A stretch of 64,000 nt of DNA from Serratia fonticola (GTDB taxonomy: Bacteria > Pseudomonadota > Gammaproteobacteria > Enterobacterales > Enterobacteriaceae), in assembly GCF_001006005.1 (NCBI RefSeq), contig NZ_CP011254.1, positions 2,046,001 to 2,110,000 of the forward strand, read 5' to 3'. The notes under the pieces are model-generated. The model searched no databases. It worked only from the letters and a program-made list of their open reading frames with translations, and was not told where the DNA came from. Position 1 is the stretch's first letter; every line of letters starts with the position of its first letter. Positions 52,218-61,606 of the stretch are shown here, piece by piece. A program made the translations under genes and the position numbers.

Positions 52218-52322
52218 CTGCTGCAAGAGTGAGCAAAGGGTCAGCGAACTCAACATTTCTTAGAAAAAGCACTAGACAGGATGGGCATAAAACCGTAGTA
52301 TCCCCACCCGCAACGGCGCTAC

Positions 52323-52399
<77 letters not shown>

Positions 52400-52468
52400 T
52401 TAATTTTGTGCGCAGGAGCTGCGGTGGTATGATTACCGCGTGAAGTAAGCAGTAGATAAAGTAGTTAT

Positions 52469-52545
52469 GGTGGCTATAGCTCAGTTGGTAGAGCCCTGGA
52501 TTGTGATTCCAGTTGTCGTGGGTTCGAGCCCCATTAGCCACCCCA
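52469..52545 (+). tRNA. hisR: tRNA-His (GTG)
   Basis: 77 bases including the extra 5' G(-1) opposite discriminator C, the identity feature of tRNA-His. Anticodon loop ATTGTGATT (GTG). CCA is encoded. Acceptor GTGGCTA / TAGCCAC. Confidence 0.97.
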
Positions 52546-52592
52546 CTTTACCTAGGGTAAAGTAAAAGAATTGAAAGCTGTTTTGTGACAGT

Positions 52593-52679
52593 GCGAAGGT
52601 GGCGGAATTGGTAGACGCGCTAGCTTCAGGTGTTAGTGTTCTTACGGACGTGAGGGTTCAAGTCCCTCTCTTCGCACCA
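52593..52679 (+). tRNA. leuT: tRNA-Leu (CAG)
   Basis: 87 bases with the long variable arm of class II tRNAs (TTAGTGTTCTTACGGACGT). Anticodon CAG in CTTCAGGTG. Acceptor GCGAAGG pairs with CTTCGC; CCA is encoded. Confidence 0.96.
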
Positions 52680-52755
52680 CACACAAAATGTCTGATAAAT
52701 TTAATATTTACATAGACATAGGCTGGAAAGTTCGGTAGTATCAGCAACAAGAAAT

Positions 52756-52832
52756 CGGCGAGTAGCGCAGCTTGGTAGCGCAACTGGTTTGGGACCAGTG
52801 GGTCGGAGGTTCGAATCCTCTCTCGCCGACCA
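52756..52832 (+). tRNA. proM: tRNA-Pro (TGG)
   Basis: 77 bases, acceptor CGGCGAG / CTCGCCG, anticodon TGG in GTTTGGGAC, T loop GGTTCGAATCC, encoded CCA. Followed immediately by an intrinsic terminator. Confidence 0.97.
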
Positions 52833-52840
52833 ATTTCAAG

Positions 52841-52868
52841 AAAGCCCGCTTTTAAAGCGGGCTTTTTT
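52841..52868 (+). terminator. Terminator of the tRNA operon
   Basis: Stem AAAGCCCGCTT / AAGCGGGCTTT, then a T-run to 52868. Starts 9 bases after tRNA-Pro. Confidence 0.92.
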
Positions 52869-52878
52869 ACGTCTATTA

Positions 52879-52901
52879 TAGGGGCGCTGCATGCCGCGCC
52901 C
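52879..52901. repeat. GGGGCGC palindromic repeat after the tRNA operon
   Basis: TAGGGGCGC, TGCATGC, CGCGCCC: fourth copy of the short palindrome family, between two terminators. Confidence 0.7.
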
Positions 52902-52908
52902 GTTCAGC

Positions 52909-52936
52909 AACCCGTTCAGCAATGAGCGGGTTTTTT
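52909..52936 (+). terminator. Second terminator downstream of the tRNA operon
   Basis: Stem AACCCG / CGGGTT with a 12-base loop, followed by TTTTTT. Backup terminator. Confidence 0.65.
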
Positions 52937-52990
52937 GCTTTTTATACTGGCGGAAAGGGTGGGCGTTCGATACCTGAGATATCGTGCTGG

Positions 52991-53272
52991 CCCCTCACCC
53001 TAACCCTCTCCCACAGGGAGAGGGGACCGATCGAGCTCGTTGATTTCTCTGCGTATTACCCGGACTTTCTTCTTATCACTTTCCGAAGCGGTACGATCGA
53101 GTTCGTTGAATACCTTGCCTTTCTCCTTCTTACATTACTTTCCGAAGCCGCACGATCGAGTTCGTTGAATACCTTGCCTTTCTCCTTCTTACATCACTTT
53201 CCGAAGCCGCACGAGCTAATCAAGGGCTCAGGGCAGCCCCCTCGCCCTTTGGGAGAGGGTTGGGGTGAGGGG
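52991..53272. mobile_element. MITE-like element with internal tandem repeats
   Basis: 282 bp bounded by inverted repeats (CCCCTCACCCTAACCCTCTC... at the left, ...GAGAGGGTTGGGGTGAGGGG at the right). The core is related to the reverse complement of the element at 29367 (shared GGGGACCGATCGAG and CGTTGATTTCTCTGCGTA). It contains three tandem units starting CGATCGAG at 53028, 53094 and 53153 (66, 59 and 59 bp) each ending in TTTCCGAAGC. No transposase. The open frame running through it (52922-53422) is a by-product. Confidence 0.75.
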
Positions 53273-53374
53273 AAGCAGACAACTTTAGAGCTGGCCTTAC
53301 AAGGGAATGATCAGAAGGAAGCAGAGATAAGCGCTGGAAAAATGGTAGGGTGCAAAATGGAGGATAAACAATGC

Positions 53375-53430
53375 AACGACTTCTGGAGCATATCGGCATC
53401 ATGCCGTTCTTGCCCCAGATAACAGTCGTT
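53375..53430. other. Nested three-stem hairpin, possible RNA structure
   Basis: Outer pair AACGACT / AGTCGTT, middle pair CTGGAGC / GCCCCAG, inner pair CGGCAT / ATGCCG. The middle pair has an A-C mismatch if transcribed from plus but a G-U wobble if transcribed from minus, favouring a minus-strand RNA. It lies downstream (minus sense) of a small ORF. Confidence 0.4.
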
Positions 53431-53458
53431 TTATTTCAGGCAGGCGTTACGTCGGCAA

Positions 53459-53530
53459 TCAGAGATTGATGGTGCCGAATGAGAAGTCTACGTTGTTGAA
53501 AGCGGTGATGATTTTGTTGATCAGTTTCAT
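53459..53530 (-). CDS. Possible 23-residue small protein
   Basis: ATG at 53530, stop TGA at 53459. The peptide begins MKLINKIITAFNNVDFSFG, amphipathic, with a GGGG stretch about 12 bases upstream as a weak ribosome site. A TATTAA hexamer (53558 to 53553 on minus) could be a -10, and two perfect CRP sites lie just upstream. Not recognised; could be chance. Confidence 0.3.
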   Translation of the reverse strand: MKLINKIITAFNNVDFSFGTINL

Positions 53531-53559
53531 AGTGGCAGTCCCCAGAGAGTGATTAATAG

Positions 53560-53575
53560 TGTGATTCACGTCACA
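53560..53575. promoter_or_regulatory. Perfect consensus CRP site 1
   Basis: TGTGA-TTCACG-TCACA, an exact match to TGTGA-N6-TCACA. Centre at 53567.5, 37 bases before the small minus-strand ORF. Confidence 0.75.
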
Positions 53576-53615
53576 CAAACAGGCTACACCTGGCCGGCAA
53601 AGCGATCAAGTATTT

Positions 53616-53631
53616 TGTGATGCATCTCACA
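53616..53631. promoter_or_regulatory. Perfect consensus CRP site 2
   Basis: TGTGA-TGCATC-TCACA, again exact, centre 53623.5, 56 bases from site 1. On plus, a TATTTT at 53652-53657 would put a start near 53665 at the class II distance of 41.5. No gene follows on plus before glmZ. Confidence 0.75.
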
Positions 53632-53746
53632 AAAATATTAAACCGACGTTTTATTTTGCCGTGAGTCGTTTTATCGAGCGGCTTTATCTTGGCAAACCCT
53701 ACGAAATTTCAACCTGTCTCCTTTTGTCCTTTATGGGCATGCCTGT

Positions 53747-53764
53747 TGTCGTCAGTTTGAGACA
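53747..53764. promoter_or_regulatory. GlrR enhancer-type site 1 upstream of glmZ
   Basis: TGTC-N10-GACA, exact match to the GlrR activator site described for glmY/glmZ in Enterobacteria. Centre about 230 bases upstream of the inferred glmZ start. Confidence 0.65.
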
Positions 53765-53809
53765 TTTAACCTAATGATTTTAATCAATAAAAAAGACTTC
53801 TCATTAACC

Positions 53810-53827
53810 CGTCGTTTTAAGGCGACA
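53810..53827. promoter_or_regulatory. GlrR enhancer-type site 2 upstream of glmZ
   Basis: CGTC-N10-GACA, one mismatch to TGTC-N10-GACA. Centre about 167 bases upstream of the glmZ start. Spacing to site 1 is 63 bases, six helical turns. Confidence 0.55.
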
Positions 53828-53957
53828 GGATCCGTAGAGGGGCAAATAGCAGCGAACAGGCGGGAAAAATCAGAGGGGTTAATGAAGATAATTTTAAATC
53901 GTTTAAATTCAATATGATGATTTTATTTTTTGCTTGTTGGCACTCAGTAGTCAAAAG

Positions 53958-53974
53958 TTGGCACGCCAAGTGCA
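53958..53974 (+). promoter_or_regulatory. Sigma-54 promoter of glmZ
   Basis: TTGGCACGCCAAGTGCA: GG at 53960-53961 and GC at 53972-53973 with exactly ten bases between, the sigma-54 -24/-12 pattern. It is 12 bases ahead of GTAGATGCTC, the known 5' end of GlmZ. Confidence 0.8.
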
Positions 53975-53985
53975 ATATCTCTATC

Positions 53986-54206
53986 GTAGATGCTCATTCC
54001 ACTTCTTATGTTCGCCTTAGGCCTCATAAACCCAGGAATGATGCAGAGCCGATTTTAGGGTGCCTATTGCCCACCTGAACGATGAAAGGGTTGCTTGCAA
54101 CGGCTTCATCACACTCCGGGCAAAACGTTGAGTGAGGCACCACCCCAGTTGTCCTAGACCTGATTGCTTCTTTTATACACTTGTCTCGCGGCAAGTGTTT
54201 TTTTTT
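53986..54206 (+). ncRNA. glmZ: Small RNA GlmZ
   Basis: Starts GTAGATGCTCATTCC like E. coli GlmZ, keeps TTATGTTCGCCTTAG, CCTCATAAAC, GCAGAGCCG, AACGTTGAGTGA-GCACC and, in the glmS-pairing part, GTTGTCCTAGACCTG. Ends at a hairpin ACACTTG / CAAGTGT with a long T-run (54177-54206). Its place beside hemY is the same as in E. coli. GlmZ pairs with glmS mRNA through Hfq to raise glucosamine-6-phosphate synthase and is processed by RapZ/RNase E. That pathway supplies UDP-GlcNAc, the starting sugar of the ECA operon in this window. Confidence 0.9.
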
Positions 54207-54227
54207 GCCCCAAGGAAAGTTTCAGGC

Positions 54228-54260
54228 AAAAAAAGGGCCCAGCACGGCATGCTGAGCCCT
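54228..54260 (-). terminator. Terminator of the hemCDXY operon
   Basis: On minus: AGGGCTCAGCA, loop TGCCG, TGCTGGGCCCT (one mismatch), then a run of seven T. Twenty bases after the hemY stop, converging with the glmZ terminator. Confidence 0.88.
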
Positions 54261-54279
54261 GACAAGCCAACCGGGGAGG

Positions 54280-55473
54280 TTACTCGCCGTTTTGCTTGAG
54301 CGTTAACATCAGCCCTTCACGGCGCATCTGTGTGGCTTCGTCGCTGCGGTGCAGCTTATCCAACGCATCTGCCAACCAGGCGTAGTCGTAGGCATCTGGC
54401 CGCTGTTGCAGTGCTGCATGGAACGCATCACTGGCTTGCTGCCATTCACCGTGCTTCATCAGTAACTGACCCAGCGTGCTGTTAAGCAACGGCGTCGCGC
54501 CATGCTGCTTGATCTGTTGGCGTAACGCTTTTTCCAACTGTTCCGGGTTGCCAGACTTGATACGTGGGATCAACAACACCAACCGTTCGTCGTATTGGCG
54601 CTTCAGACCGTCGAGCACAATGCTTTGTGCCAGTTCATGGTCATTACACTCAATAAGATGTTCCACCATCGCTACCTGTAGCGGGATTTCGTGGCGGATT
54701 TTACGGCTCTGATCTTTCCACCAGCGCTTCAACCCTTCACTGCCTTCATCGGCCATGGCCTGGTTCATCAGGCCGATATAGGCCTGCTGCTGTAAAGCCT
54801 GTAGCTCTTCTTCGCTGTGCAGGTTGATTTTGCTCATCGAAGGCAGAATTTCCAGCAGTGAGGCATAAGCTCCGGTGCGCAGATAGGCCTGCTCCGCCAG
54901 CCGCAGCACTTCCGGGTGACGCGGTGCCTGGTTCAGCAAGCTATCGACGCCGTGCCGTGCCGCATGGGCTTCACCCTGAGCCAACTGAATACGCACGCGG
55001 GTAATGTCTACCGGCAACTGATCGGTATCGGCAGCCTCTGCGGCACGCTCCAGATACTGATTGGTGCGGAAGCCATCGCCACGTTGTTGCGCAGCTTCCG
55101 CCGCCAGCAGGTAGTTCACCACCGGTTGCTCGGCATGATCGGCATTGCGGGTCAGCAGTTTCTCTACCTGCTTGTAATCCCCTTCCGCCAGTTTGATCAG
55201 CGCCGCTTTGGTTTGCTTACGGGCGCGGCTGCGTTTGCGGCCAAGGAACCAGCCACGGGTGCGCGCGCCAGTGCGGAAGACGCGGCGCAGGATCCATTCG
55301 ATGACAAACAGCGCCAGGAACAGCAACACCGCCATAATCACCAGACCGGTGACGCTGGTTTCGACGTTGTAATTGTCGGTCTGGATCAGCACATAGCCTT
55401 GGTGCCCGGCCAGCATCGGCCCCAGCACCAGGCTGGCAATCAGCACCAGAAACAGGAATAACACGCGTAACAT
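54280..55473 (-). CDS. hemY: Heme biosynthesis-associated TPR protein HemY
   Basis: 397 residues (E. coli 398). Two N-terminal membrane helices (about 3-20 and 41-62), then a cytoplasmic/periplasmic TPR domain with repeated A-x-x-Y/L patterns. Not the protoporphyrinogen oxidase of Gram-positives with the same name. The precise role is unsettled. ATG follows GGAGGGATAAGCC, whose GGAGG lies within the hemX end. Confidence 0.95.
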   Translation of the reverse strand: MLRVLFLFLVLIASLVLGPMLAGHQGYVLIQTDNYNVETSVTGLVIMAVLLFLALFVIEWILRRVFRTGARTRGWFLGRKRSRARKQTKAALIKLAEGDYKQVEKLLTRNADHAEQPVVNYLLAAEAAQQRGDGFRTNQYLERAAEAADTDQLPVDITRVRIQLAQGEAHAARHGVDSLLNQAPRHPEVLRLAEQAYLRTGAYASLLEILPSMSKINLHSEEELQALQQQAYIGLMNQAMADEGSEGLKRWWKDQSRKIRHEIPLQVAMVEHLIECNDHELAQSIVLDGLKRQYDERLVLLIPRIKSGNPEQLEKALRQQIKQHGATPLLNSTLGQLLMKHGEWQQASDAFHAALQQRPDAYDYAWLADALDKLHRSDEATQMRREGLMLTLKQNGE

Positions 55474-55476
55474 GGC

Positions 55477-56601
55477 TTATCCCTCCTGGTGAGTGGCAGG
55501 GGCCTGGGCCAACAGATTACGCACCCGGGTCTGCATCAGTTTTTCCAGCATCGGCTGGCTTTTCAGCAGGCCCGGTACGTCCATGGAGATCGATTGCTGG
55601 CTCAGGTTGTCCAACTCTTCCAGGAACGCCTTGGTAGCCGGATCGGTGGTATCGAAGTAGGCGCGTACCCAGGTCGAAACCGTTTCCAGCGACTGTTTAT
55701 ACACTTCATTCTGATGACGAGGGATCGCCTGTGCGGCAACCAGCAGGCGCGAACGGATATTCTCACGCAGGTAGACATCCTGATTCGGCGCCAGCAGCGG
55801 TTCGGCACTGCTATCGCGACGGCGGATGGTAATAAAGTCCGCCATAAAGTTGTGCCAGCTCTTGGTCAGGTTTTGACGCCATTCGCTCAACGAACTGGAT
55901 AGCTCGCCGTCGTCTTCATCCATTGGTCGTTCGTCACGGTTGTTATCCGCCAGACGCAGGTCGTCGACCTGATTGGACAGCTGGTTGACCTTCAGGATGA
56001 TGCCGTCAAAATCTATCTGCGCCACGGCGGAGAGGGTGCCGACATCTTCGGTGATGGCGCGGCGAATATCGATCAGGCTCGGATCGTTCATTTCTGCCAG
56101 GCTGGCGTCGGCGCTTTTCAGCAGCGCAGCCGCGGTGGTGACATCCTGATCGCTCCACAGTTTGCGGCCTGCCATTTTCACCAGGAAGTCCGCCTGTGCC
56201 AGCAGCCAGGTTTTGGCATCGCTGCCGGAAATGGTGGCAACCTTATCTTGCAGTTCATTGAGCTGACGCACCAGCGAGGTTTGCTCGCGATCGGTGGCCT
56301 CCAGCGTCTTACCCTGCTGTTGCAGCAAGCCTTCCAGCGCGCTCTTTTCCTGCTGCTGGCTCTGCTTAAGTTCTGCCAACTGTTGCTGCAAGGCCTGGTT
56401 GGCGGCGATCAAGGTCTGCGCCTGCTGGTGCGTGTGATAATAGCCGCCAGCACCCAGAGCGATGACCAGCACGATGGCAATCGCACCCAATACCGGGCCG
56501 GTGTTCTTACCTTTCCGGTGGTCAGCGGCTGGCTGCTGGGGGCTCTCAACCGCTGGGTTTGATTCTTCAACCGCGGCGGATGGAGTGTTTTGTTCCGTCA
56601 T
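55477..56601 (-). CDS. hemX: HemX-like inner membrane protein
   Basis: 374 residues from the ATG at 56601 ([13 protein letters not shown], the E. coli N-terminus); a start five codons earlier is possible. Acidic N-terminal tail, one membrane helix at about 40-60 ([19 protein letters not shown]), a Gln/Leu coiled coil to about 125, then a conserved domain ([26 protein letters not shown]). Often annotated as uroporphyrin-III C-methyltransferase, but no SAM-binding motif is visible. Function unproven. Confidence 0.94.
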   Translation of the reverse strand: MTEQNTPSAAVEESNPAVESPQQPAADHRKGKNTGPVLGAIAIVLVIALGAGGYYHTHQQAQTLIAANQALQQQLAELKQSQQQEKSALEGLLQQQGKTLEATDREQTSLVRQLNELQDKVATISGSDAKTWLLAQADFLVKMAGRKLWSDQDVTTAAALLKSADASLAEMNDPSLIDIRRAITEDVGTLSAVAQIDFDGIILKVNQLSNQVDDLRLADNNRDERPMDEDDGELSSSLSEWRQNLTKSWHNFMADFITIRRRDSSAEPLLAPNQDVYLRENIRSRLLVAAQAIPRHQNEVYKQSLETVSTWVRAYFDTTDPATKAFLEELDNLSQQSISMDVPGLLKSQPMLEKLMQTRVRNLLAQAPATHQEG

Positions 56602-56623
56602 AGTGGCACATCCCATAGTCAGG

Positions 56624-57364
56624 TTATTGTAGCGCGCGGATCAGCGCGTCATTATCTGCGTTTTCAGCTACCCGAATCGTGCTCCAACCCAGCTCCTGGG
56701 CAAGGGTAGCAAGACGTTCACTGACGACTATCAGGCGGCAACGTAACAGCCACGAAGAGCGATAGTAATCAGGAACTAAAGTATAGAGCTGTTGTAACAT
56801 TTCGCCGCTGGTCACTACCAGCGTATTGATACCGGCACGTTGCCAGTGGGCGCTTTGCTCACTGCCATCATAATGCACCGGGCTGCGTTGATAACATTCA
56901 TAATAGCTTACCGCTGCCCCTCGCTCAGCCAGCGTCTCGCCTAGCAGCTCGCGGCCGCCGTTGCCCCGCATGATCAACGCCCGTTTACCGGAGAGCTGTT
57001 GCAACGCGGGCAGCAGCAAAAGCATTTCGCTGATTTCCCGTTCACGCGGATAGTCTACCGGCAGGCTGCTGATACGATGCATTGCCAGTGCGGTAGTGCG
57101 GCCAATAGCATAATAGGACAACTGGCCAGGCCATTGAAGCCCGGCACGATTGATGACCGAACTGGCATAGCTGACGGCGTGCTGCGACAGGGCAAACACC
57201 AGATCGCCCGCCTGCAACTCTGCCAGCCCCTGAGGTAAGCGGACAAGATCGTTACCGGGGGCGAAGTCGATCAGCGGCGCGTGAAAGGCAACCCGGCCAA
57301 GTGCGCGCAGGCGGCTCACCAGTTGCTCCCCGGCGGGAGAAGGGCGGGTTACCAGAATAGTCAT
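56624..57364 (-). CDS. hemD: Uroporphyrinogen-III synthase HemD
   Basis: 246 residues. Closes and inverts ring D of hydroxymethylbilane to give uroporphyrinogen III. Family segments [36 protein letters not shown] and the conserved-tyrosine helix [12 protein letters not shown]. Starts within the hemC stop (ATGA overlap). Confidence 0.96.
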   Translation of the reverse strand: MTILVTRPSPAGEQLVSRLRALGRVAFHAPLIDFAPGNDLVRLPQGLAELQAGDLVFALSQHAVSYASSVINRAGLQWPGQLSYYAIGRTTALAMHRISSLPVDYPREREISEMLLLLPALQQLSGKRALIMRGNGGRELLGETLAERGAAVSYYECYQRSPVHYDGSEQSAHWQRAGINTLVVTSGEMLQQLYTLVPDYYRSSWLLRCRLIVVSERLATLAQELGWSTIRVAENADNDALIRALQ

Positions 57365-58302
57365 GCAGGAGGATTTCCCTGATAAACGTCATGCAGGATC
57401 TCACGGGCACCGGCAGCCAACAGTTCTTCTGCCAGTTCTACACCCATTTGCTCAGCTTGTGCCGATGGGCCACGGCGTTCACCGCATACCATCTGGCTGC
57501 CGTCGGGGGCACCTACCAGCGCACGTAACCACAGTTCATCACCTACCAGTTCGGCATAGCTGCCGATGGGAACCTGGCAGCCCCCTTCCAGCCGGGTGTT
57601 CATCGCCCGTTCGGCGCGGACACGAATTTCGGTTTCGCGATGGTTGAGAGGGGCCAGCAAAGCGCGGGTGACGTCATCGTCAAGGCGGCATTCGATACCG
57701 ACCGCGCCCTGGCCGACGGCGGGCAAGGATTCTTCGGCGCTCAGCGGGCAGCGGATACGCTGTTCCAGGCCCAGACGTTTTAACCCGGCCACGGCCAGAA
57801 TAATGGCGTCGTAATCGCCGTTATCCAGCTTACCCAACCTTGTGCCGACGTTGCCTCGTAGATCGCGCACGATCAGATCCGGGCGACGGCGACGCAGCTG
57901 GCATTGACGGCGCAGGCTGGAGGTGCCGACCACGCTGCCTTGCGGCAGTTGATCGAGCGAGGCAAAGTGATTGGAGACGAAAGCGTCACGCGGGTCGTCA
58001 CGTTCACAGATGGTGACCAGCCCCAAGCCTGCGGGGAAGTCGACGGGGACGTCTTTCATCGAGTGCACGGCAATGTCTGCCCGGCCTTCCAGCAGAGCCA
58101 GCTCAAGCTCTTTGACGAACAGGCCCTTACCGCCAACCTTGGCCAGCGGCGTATCCAGAATGATGTCGCCGCGCGTGACCATAGGCACCAGTTCCACCTG
58201 CAGGCCCGGATGGCTAGCCATCAGACGCTGCTGAACATAGTGTGCTTGCCATAGGGCAAGTGGGCTCTGACGGGTGGCAATTCGAATAATTTTGTCTAAC
58301 AT
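57361..58302 (-). CDS. hemC: Hydroxymethylbilane synthase (porphobilinogen deaminase) HemC
   Basis: 313 residues, same as E. coli. The dipyrromethane cofactor is attached at C242 ([14 protein letters not shown]). [30 protein letters not shown] and [11 protein letters not shown] are conserved active-site stretches, with D84-type aspartate in MKDVP. First gene of hemCDXY, divergent from cyaA across 314 bases. Confidence 0.98.
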   Translation of the reverse strand: MLDKIIRIATRQSPLALWQAHYVQQRLMASHPGLQVELVPMVTRGDIILDTPLAKVGGKGLFVKELELALLEGRADIAVHSMKDVPVDFPAGLGLVTICERDDPRDAFVSNHFASLDQLPQGSVVGTSSLRRQCQLRRRRPDLIVRDLRGNVGTRLGKLDNGDYDAIILAVAGLKRLGLEQRIRCPLSAEESLPAVGQGAVGIECRLDDDVTRALLAPLNHRETEIRVRAERAMNTRLEGGCQVPIGSYAELVGDELWLRALVGAPDGSQMVCGERRGPSAQAEQMGVELAEELLAAGAREILHDVYQGNPPA

Positions 58303-58616
58303 GCTGGTTACCGTTTTTATAATTCGCCGTCCATCCTACCACTGAGGATCAAAACTGTCAGTGCAAGAAGCCACAGGCGGAGAAAGGACAACGGAATCAA
58401 AGGGGCGTGAGGGGAAGTTGGCGGCAGTTCACACTGCGGGTAAATCATTTATAGAAGCGCTAGGATAAGTGTGTCGCTTTACCTCCTTTACGGTCAATCA
58501 GCAAGGTGTTAGATTGATCACGTTTCCAGCAATAAGTCGTCAAAAATTCTTCTAAACTAAAGACGCAGCGGGAATACGGGTTTTTTTCAAGCATCGGGAT
58601 AATCAGGCGAGACGTC
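58303..58616. promoter_or_regulatory. hemC-cyaA divergent regulatory region
   Basis: 314 bases holding both promoters. A CRP site lies at 58503-58524. Otherwise only AT-rich sequence, with no small ORF that I can support. Confidence 0.55.
58503..58524 (+). promoter_or_regulatory. CRP site in the cyaA promoter
   Basis: GTGTTA-GATTGA-TCACGT, almost the same sequence as the CRP operator that represses the main cyaA promoter in E. coli. Ends about 92 bases before the start codon. Predicts negative feedback of cAMP-CRP on its own synthesis. Confidence 0.8.
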
Positions 58617-61175
58617 TTGTACCTCTACATCGAGACACTGAAACAAAGACTGGATGCGATCAACCAACTACGTGTCGATCGTGCCCTGGCGGCCATGAAG
58701 CCCGCGTTCCAACGGGTCTACAGTCTGCTGCCTACCTTATTGCACCACCATCATCCACTGATGCCGGGCTACCTCAACGGTAACGTTCCCCATGGCATCT
58801 GTATCTACACGCCTGATGAAACCCAACAAGCTTATCTCAATGATTTAGAAGATAAATGGGGCAGCCCGTTTGAAAAAATGGCCACGGGCGAACTGCCGAT
58901 TACGGCGCTTTATTCCATGGGCAGCACCTCCTCGATCGGCCAGAGCTGCACCTCGGATCTGGATATCTGGGTTTGCCACCAATCCTGGTTAGACAACGAA
59001 GAACGCAGCCGCCTGCAGCAAAAATGCAGCCTGCTCGAGAAATGGGCGGCCTCGATGGGGGTGGAAGTCAGCTTCTTCCTGATCGACGAAAACCGCTTCC
59101 GCCATAATGAAAGCGGCAGCCTGGGCGGTGAAGACTGCGGCTCAACCCAACATATTCTGTTGCTTGATGAGTTCTACCGCACGGCCGTGCGCCTGGCAGG
59201 GAAACGTATCCTGTGGAACATGGTGCCGGGCGAAGAGGAAGCGCATTACGATGAATATGTGCTTTCGCTCTATTCCCAGGGGGTATTAACCCCAAATGAG
59301 TGGCTGGATCTCGGCGGATTGAGCACGCTCTCTGCCGAAGAGTACTTCGGTGCCAGCCTATGGCAGCTGTATAAGAGCATCGATTCGCCCTACAAGGCGG
59401 TGCTGAAAACGCTGCTGCTCGAAGCCTATTCATGGGAGTACCCGAAAACTCAGTTGCTGGCGATGGGGATCAAGCATCGTCTGCACCAGGGGGAGATCGT
59501 CTGCTTCGGCCTTGATGCCTATTGCATGATGCTGGAGCGCGTCACCCACTACCTGACTGAAATCAACGATACCACCCGCCTTGACCTGGTTCGCCGCTGC
59601 TTCTATCTGAAGGTCTGCGAGAAGCTGTCGCAGTCCAACAACGCCACTATCGGTTGGCGGCGGGAAATCCTCAGCCAACTGGTCAGCGAGTGGGGCTGGG
59701 ACGAAGAGCGGTTGGAGATCCTCGATAACCGGGCTAACTGGAAGATCGAACGGGTGCGCGAAGCCCATAACGAACTGCTGGATGCGATGATGCAAAGTTA
59801 TCGCAACCTGATCCGTTTTGCTCGCCGCAACAATCTCAGCGTCAGTGCCAGCCCGCAGGATATCGGGGTGTTGACCCGTAAACTGTACGCGGCCTTTGAG
59901 GCACTGCCGGGTAAGGTGACGCTGGTGAACCCGCAAATTTCACCAGACCTGTCAGAAAACGACCTGACCTTTATTCACGTGCCGATTGGCCGCGCCAACC
60001 GCACCGGCTGGTACCTGTATAACCAGGCACCGGAGATGAGCTCGATCGTCAGCCATCAACCGCTGGAATATAACCGCTATCTCAACAAGCTGGTGGCCTG
60101 GGCCTATTTCAATGGCCTGCTCACTTCACGCACCCGCTTGCATATCAAGAGCGGCAATATCTGCGATACCGCCAAGCTGCAGGAACTGGTTACCGACGTT
60201 TCGCACCATTTCCCGCTGCGCTTGGCCGCTCCGACGCCGAAAGCGCTCTACAGCCCGTGCGAAATCCGCCATCTGGCGATTATCGTCAACCTGGAAAACG
60301 ACCCGACGGCGGCCTTCCGTAATCAGGTGGTGCATTTCGATTTCCGCAAGCTGGACGTATTCAGCTTTGGCCAGCAGCAACAATGCCTGGTTGGCAGTAT
60401 CGATCTGCTGTATCGCAACTCATGGAACGAAGTGCGCACCTTGCATTTCAGCGGTGAGCAGTCGGTGCTTGAAGCGTTGAAGACCATTCTGGGCAAGATG
60501 CATCAGGATGCTGCACCGCCGGAATCGGTGGAGGTGTTCTGTTACAGCCAGCACCTGCGTGGCCTGATCCGTACCCGCATTCAACAGCTGGTTTCCGAGT
60601 GTATCGAGCTGCGTCTTTCCAGCACTCGCCTGGAGCCGGGCCGGTTTAAAGCGGTGCGTGTGGCCGGGCAAACCTGGGGCCTGTTCTTCGAACGCCTGAG
60701 CGTGTCGGTGCAGAAGCTGGAAAACGCCGTGGAGTTCTACGGGGCGATCTCCAACAACAAACTGCATGGCCTGTCGATCAAGGTGGAAACCGATCAGGTG
60801 CATTTGCCACCGGTGGTTGATGGTTTTGCCAGTGAGGGGATTATCCAGTTCTTCTTTGAAGACACTACGGATGATAAAGGCTTCAACATTTACATTCTGG
60901 ATGAGTCGAACCGGGTTGAGGTGTATCACCATTGTGAAGGGAGCAAAGAGGAGTTGGTGCGCGATGTCAGCCGCTTCTATTCCTCCTCACACGATCGCTT
61001 TACCTACGGCTCCAGCTTTATCAACTTCAACCTGCCGCAGTTCTATCAGATTGTGCATATCGATGGCCGTACCCAGGTGATCCCATTCCGCAGCAATGCG
61101 CTGTCGAACCTGTGTATCACGGTCGCCGACGGCAATGCCGCACAGCCTCTGAAGCAACAGTTCCAGCTGCATTAA
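58617..61175 (+). CDS. cyaA: Class I adenylate cyclase CyaA
   Basis: 852 residues (E. coli 848), TTG start giving [20 protein letters not shown]; the rare TTG start is conserved in enterobacterial cyaA and limits translation. The nucleotidyltransferase-like core is G102-STSSIGQS with D114 and D116 (SDLDIWV). The C-terminal half is the regulatory domain responding to the glucose PTS. Product cAMP would drive the CRP sites noted at 24473, 53560, 53616 and 58503. Confidence 0.98.
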   Translation: MYLYIETLKQRLDAINQLRVDRALAAMKPAFQRVYSLLPTLLHHHHPLMPGYLNGNVPHGICIYTPDETQQAYLNDLEDKWGSPFEKMATGELPITALYSMGSTSSIGQSCTSDLDIWVCHQSWLDNEERSRLQQKCSLLEKWAASMGVEVSFFLIDENRFRHNESGSLGGEDCGSTQHILLLDEFYRTAVRLAGKRILWNMVPGEEEAHYDEYVLSLYSQGVLTPNEWLDLGGLSTLSAEEYFGASLWQLYKSIDSPYKAVLKTLLLEAYSWEYPKTQLLAMGIKHRLHQGEIVCFGLDAYCMMLERVTHYLTEINDTTRLDLVRRCFYLKVCEKLSQSNNATIGWRREILSQLVSEWGWDEERLEILDNRANWKIERVREAHNELLDAMMQSYRNLIRFARRNNLSVSASPQDIGVLTRKLYAAFEALPGKVTLVNPQISPDLSENDLTFIHVPIGRANRTGWYLYNQAPEMSSIVSHQPLEYNRYLNKLVAWAYFNGLLTSRTRLHIKSGNICDTAKLQELVTDVSHHFPLRLAAPTPKALYSPCEIRHLAIIVNLENDPTAAFRNQVVHFDFRKLDVFSFGQQQQCLVGSIDLLYRNSWNEVRTLHFSGEQSVLEALKTILGKMHQDAAPPESVEVFCYSQHLRGLIRTRIQQLVSECIELRLSSTRLEPGRFKAVRVAGQTWGLFFERLSVSVQKLENAVEFYGAISNNKLHGLSIKVETDQVHLPPVVDGFASEGIIQFFFEDTTDDKGFNIYILDESNRVEVYHHCEGSKEELVRDVSRFYSSSHDRFTYGSSFINFNLPQFYQIVHIDGRTQVIPFRSNALSNLCITVADGNAAQPLKQQFQLH

Positions 61176-61180
61176 TGCTT

Positions 61181-61205
61181 GAGGGCGCGGTAGCTTGCGC
61201 CCCTC
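61181..61205. repeat. GGGGCGC-type palindrome between cyaA and cyaY
   Basis: GAGGGCGC, GGTAGCTT, GCGCCCCTC: fifth copy of the family, imperfect by one bulged base. Sits between the converging cyaA and cyaY ends and may act as a bidirectional terminator. Confidence 0.6.
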
Positions 61206-61213
61206 TGCAAAAC

Positions 61214-61534
61214 TCAGCTAAAGCTGACCGTCTCGCCGGACTGTGTGCTGGCCGCTTCGCTCAGCAACTCATAAAATTCCCGGCCGCTGCGATCGCACTG
61301 CCAGCTCTCGTCACGATAGGTAAAGTGATAGCCACCGGCCTTGGTGGCCAGCCACACCTGGTGCAACGGCTCCTGACGGTTGATCACAATCTTGCTGCCG
61401 TTTTCGAAGCTTAGCGTCATCACCCCGCCGTTGGTTTCGTAATCGATATCCGCATCACCGTCAAAATCGTCCAGGGTCTGTTCAATATTCAGCATCAGTT
61501 GGTCGGCCAACTGGTGAAACTCGCTATCGTTCAT
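61214..61534 (-). CDS. cyaY: Frataxin-like iron-binding protein CyaY
   Basis: 106 residues, [20 protein letters not shown]. The acidic ridge [12 protein letters not shown] (residues about 18-30) binds iron; [22 protein letters not shown] is the conserved sheet that contacts IscS. Modulates Fe-S cluster assembly. Convergent with cyaA. Confidence 0.97.
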   Translation of the reverse strand: MNDSEFHQLADQLMLNIEQTLDDFDGDADIDYETNGGVMTLSFENGSKIVINRQEPLHQVWLATKAGGYHFTYRDESWQCDRSGREFYELLSEAASTQSGETVSFS

Positions 61535-61606
61535 AATCGATTCCTATTGCTTTTCATGATCCACCTGCGATTATAGTGAGCTTGGACGCATGAATTACAG
61601 GCATTA

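Noticed and set aside
52922..53422. 166-codon plus-strand frame after the tRNA cluster
   Set aside because: It runs through a terminator, the inverted repeats and the tandem units of the MITE-like element; composition is repeat-driven.
53640..53985. Protein gene driven by the CRP sites on plus
   Set aside because: Only very short frames (such as 13 codons from an ATG near 53732) before glmZ; none has a ribosome site.
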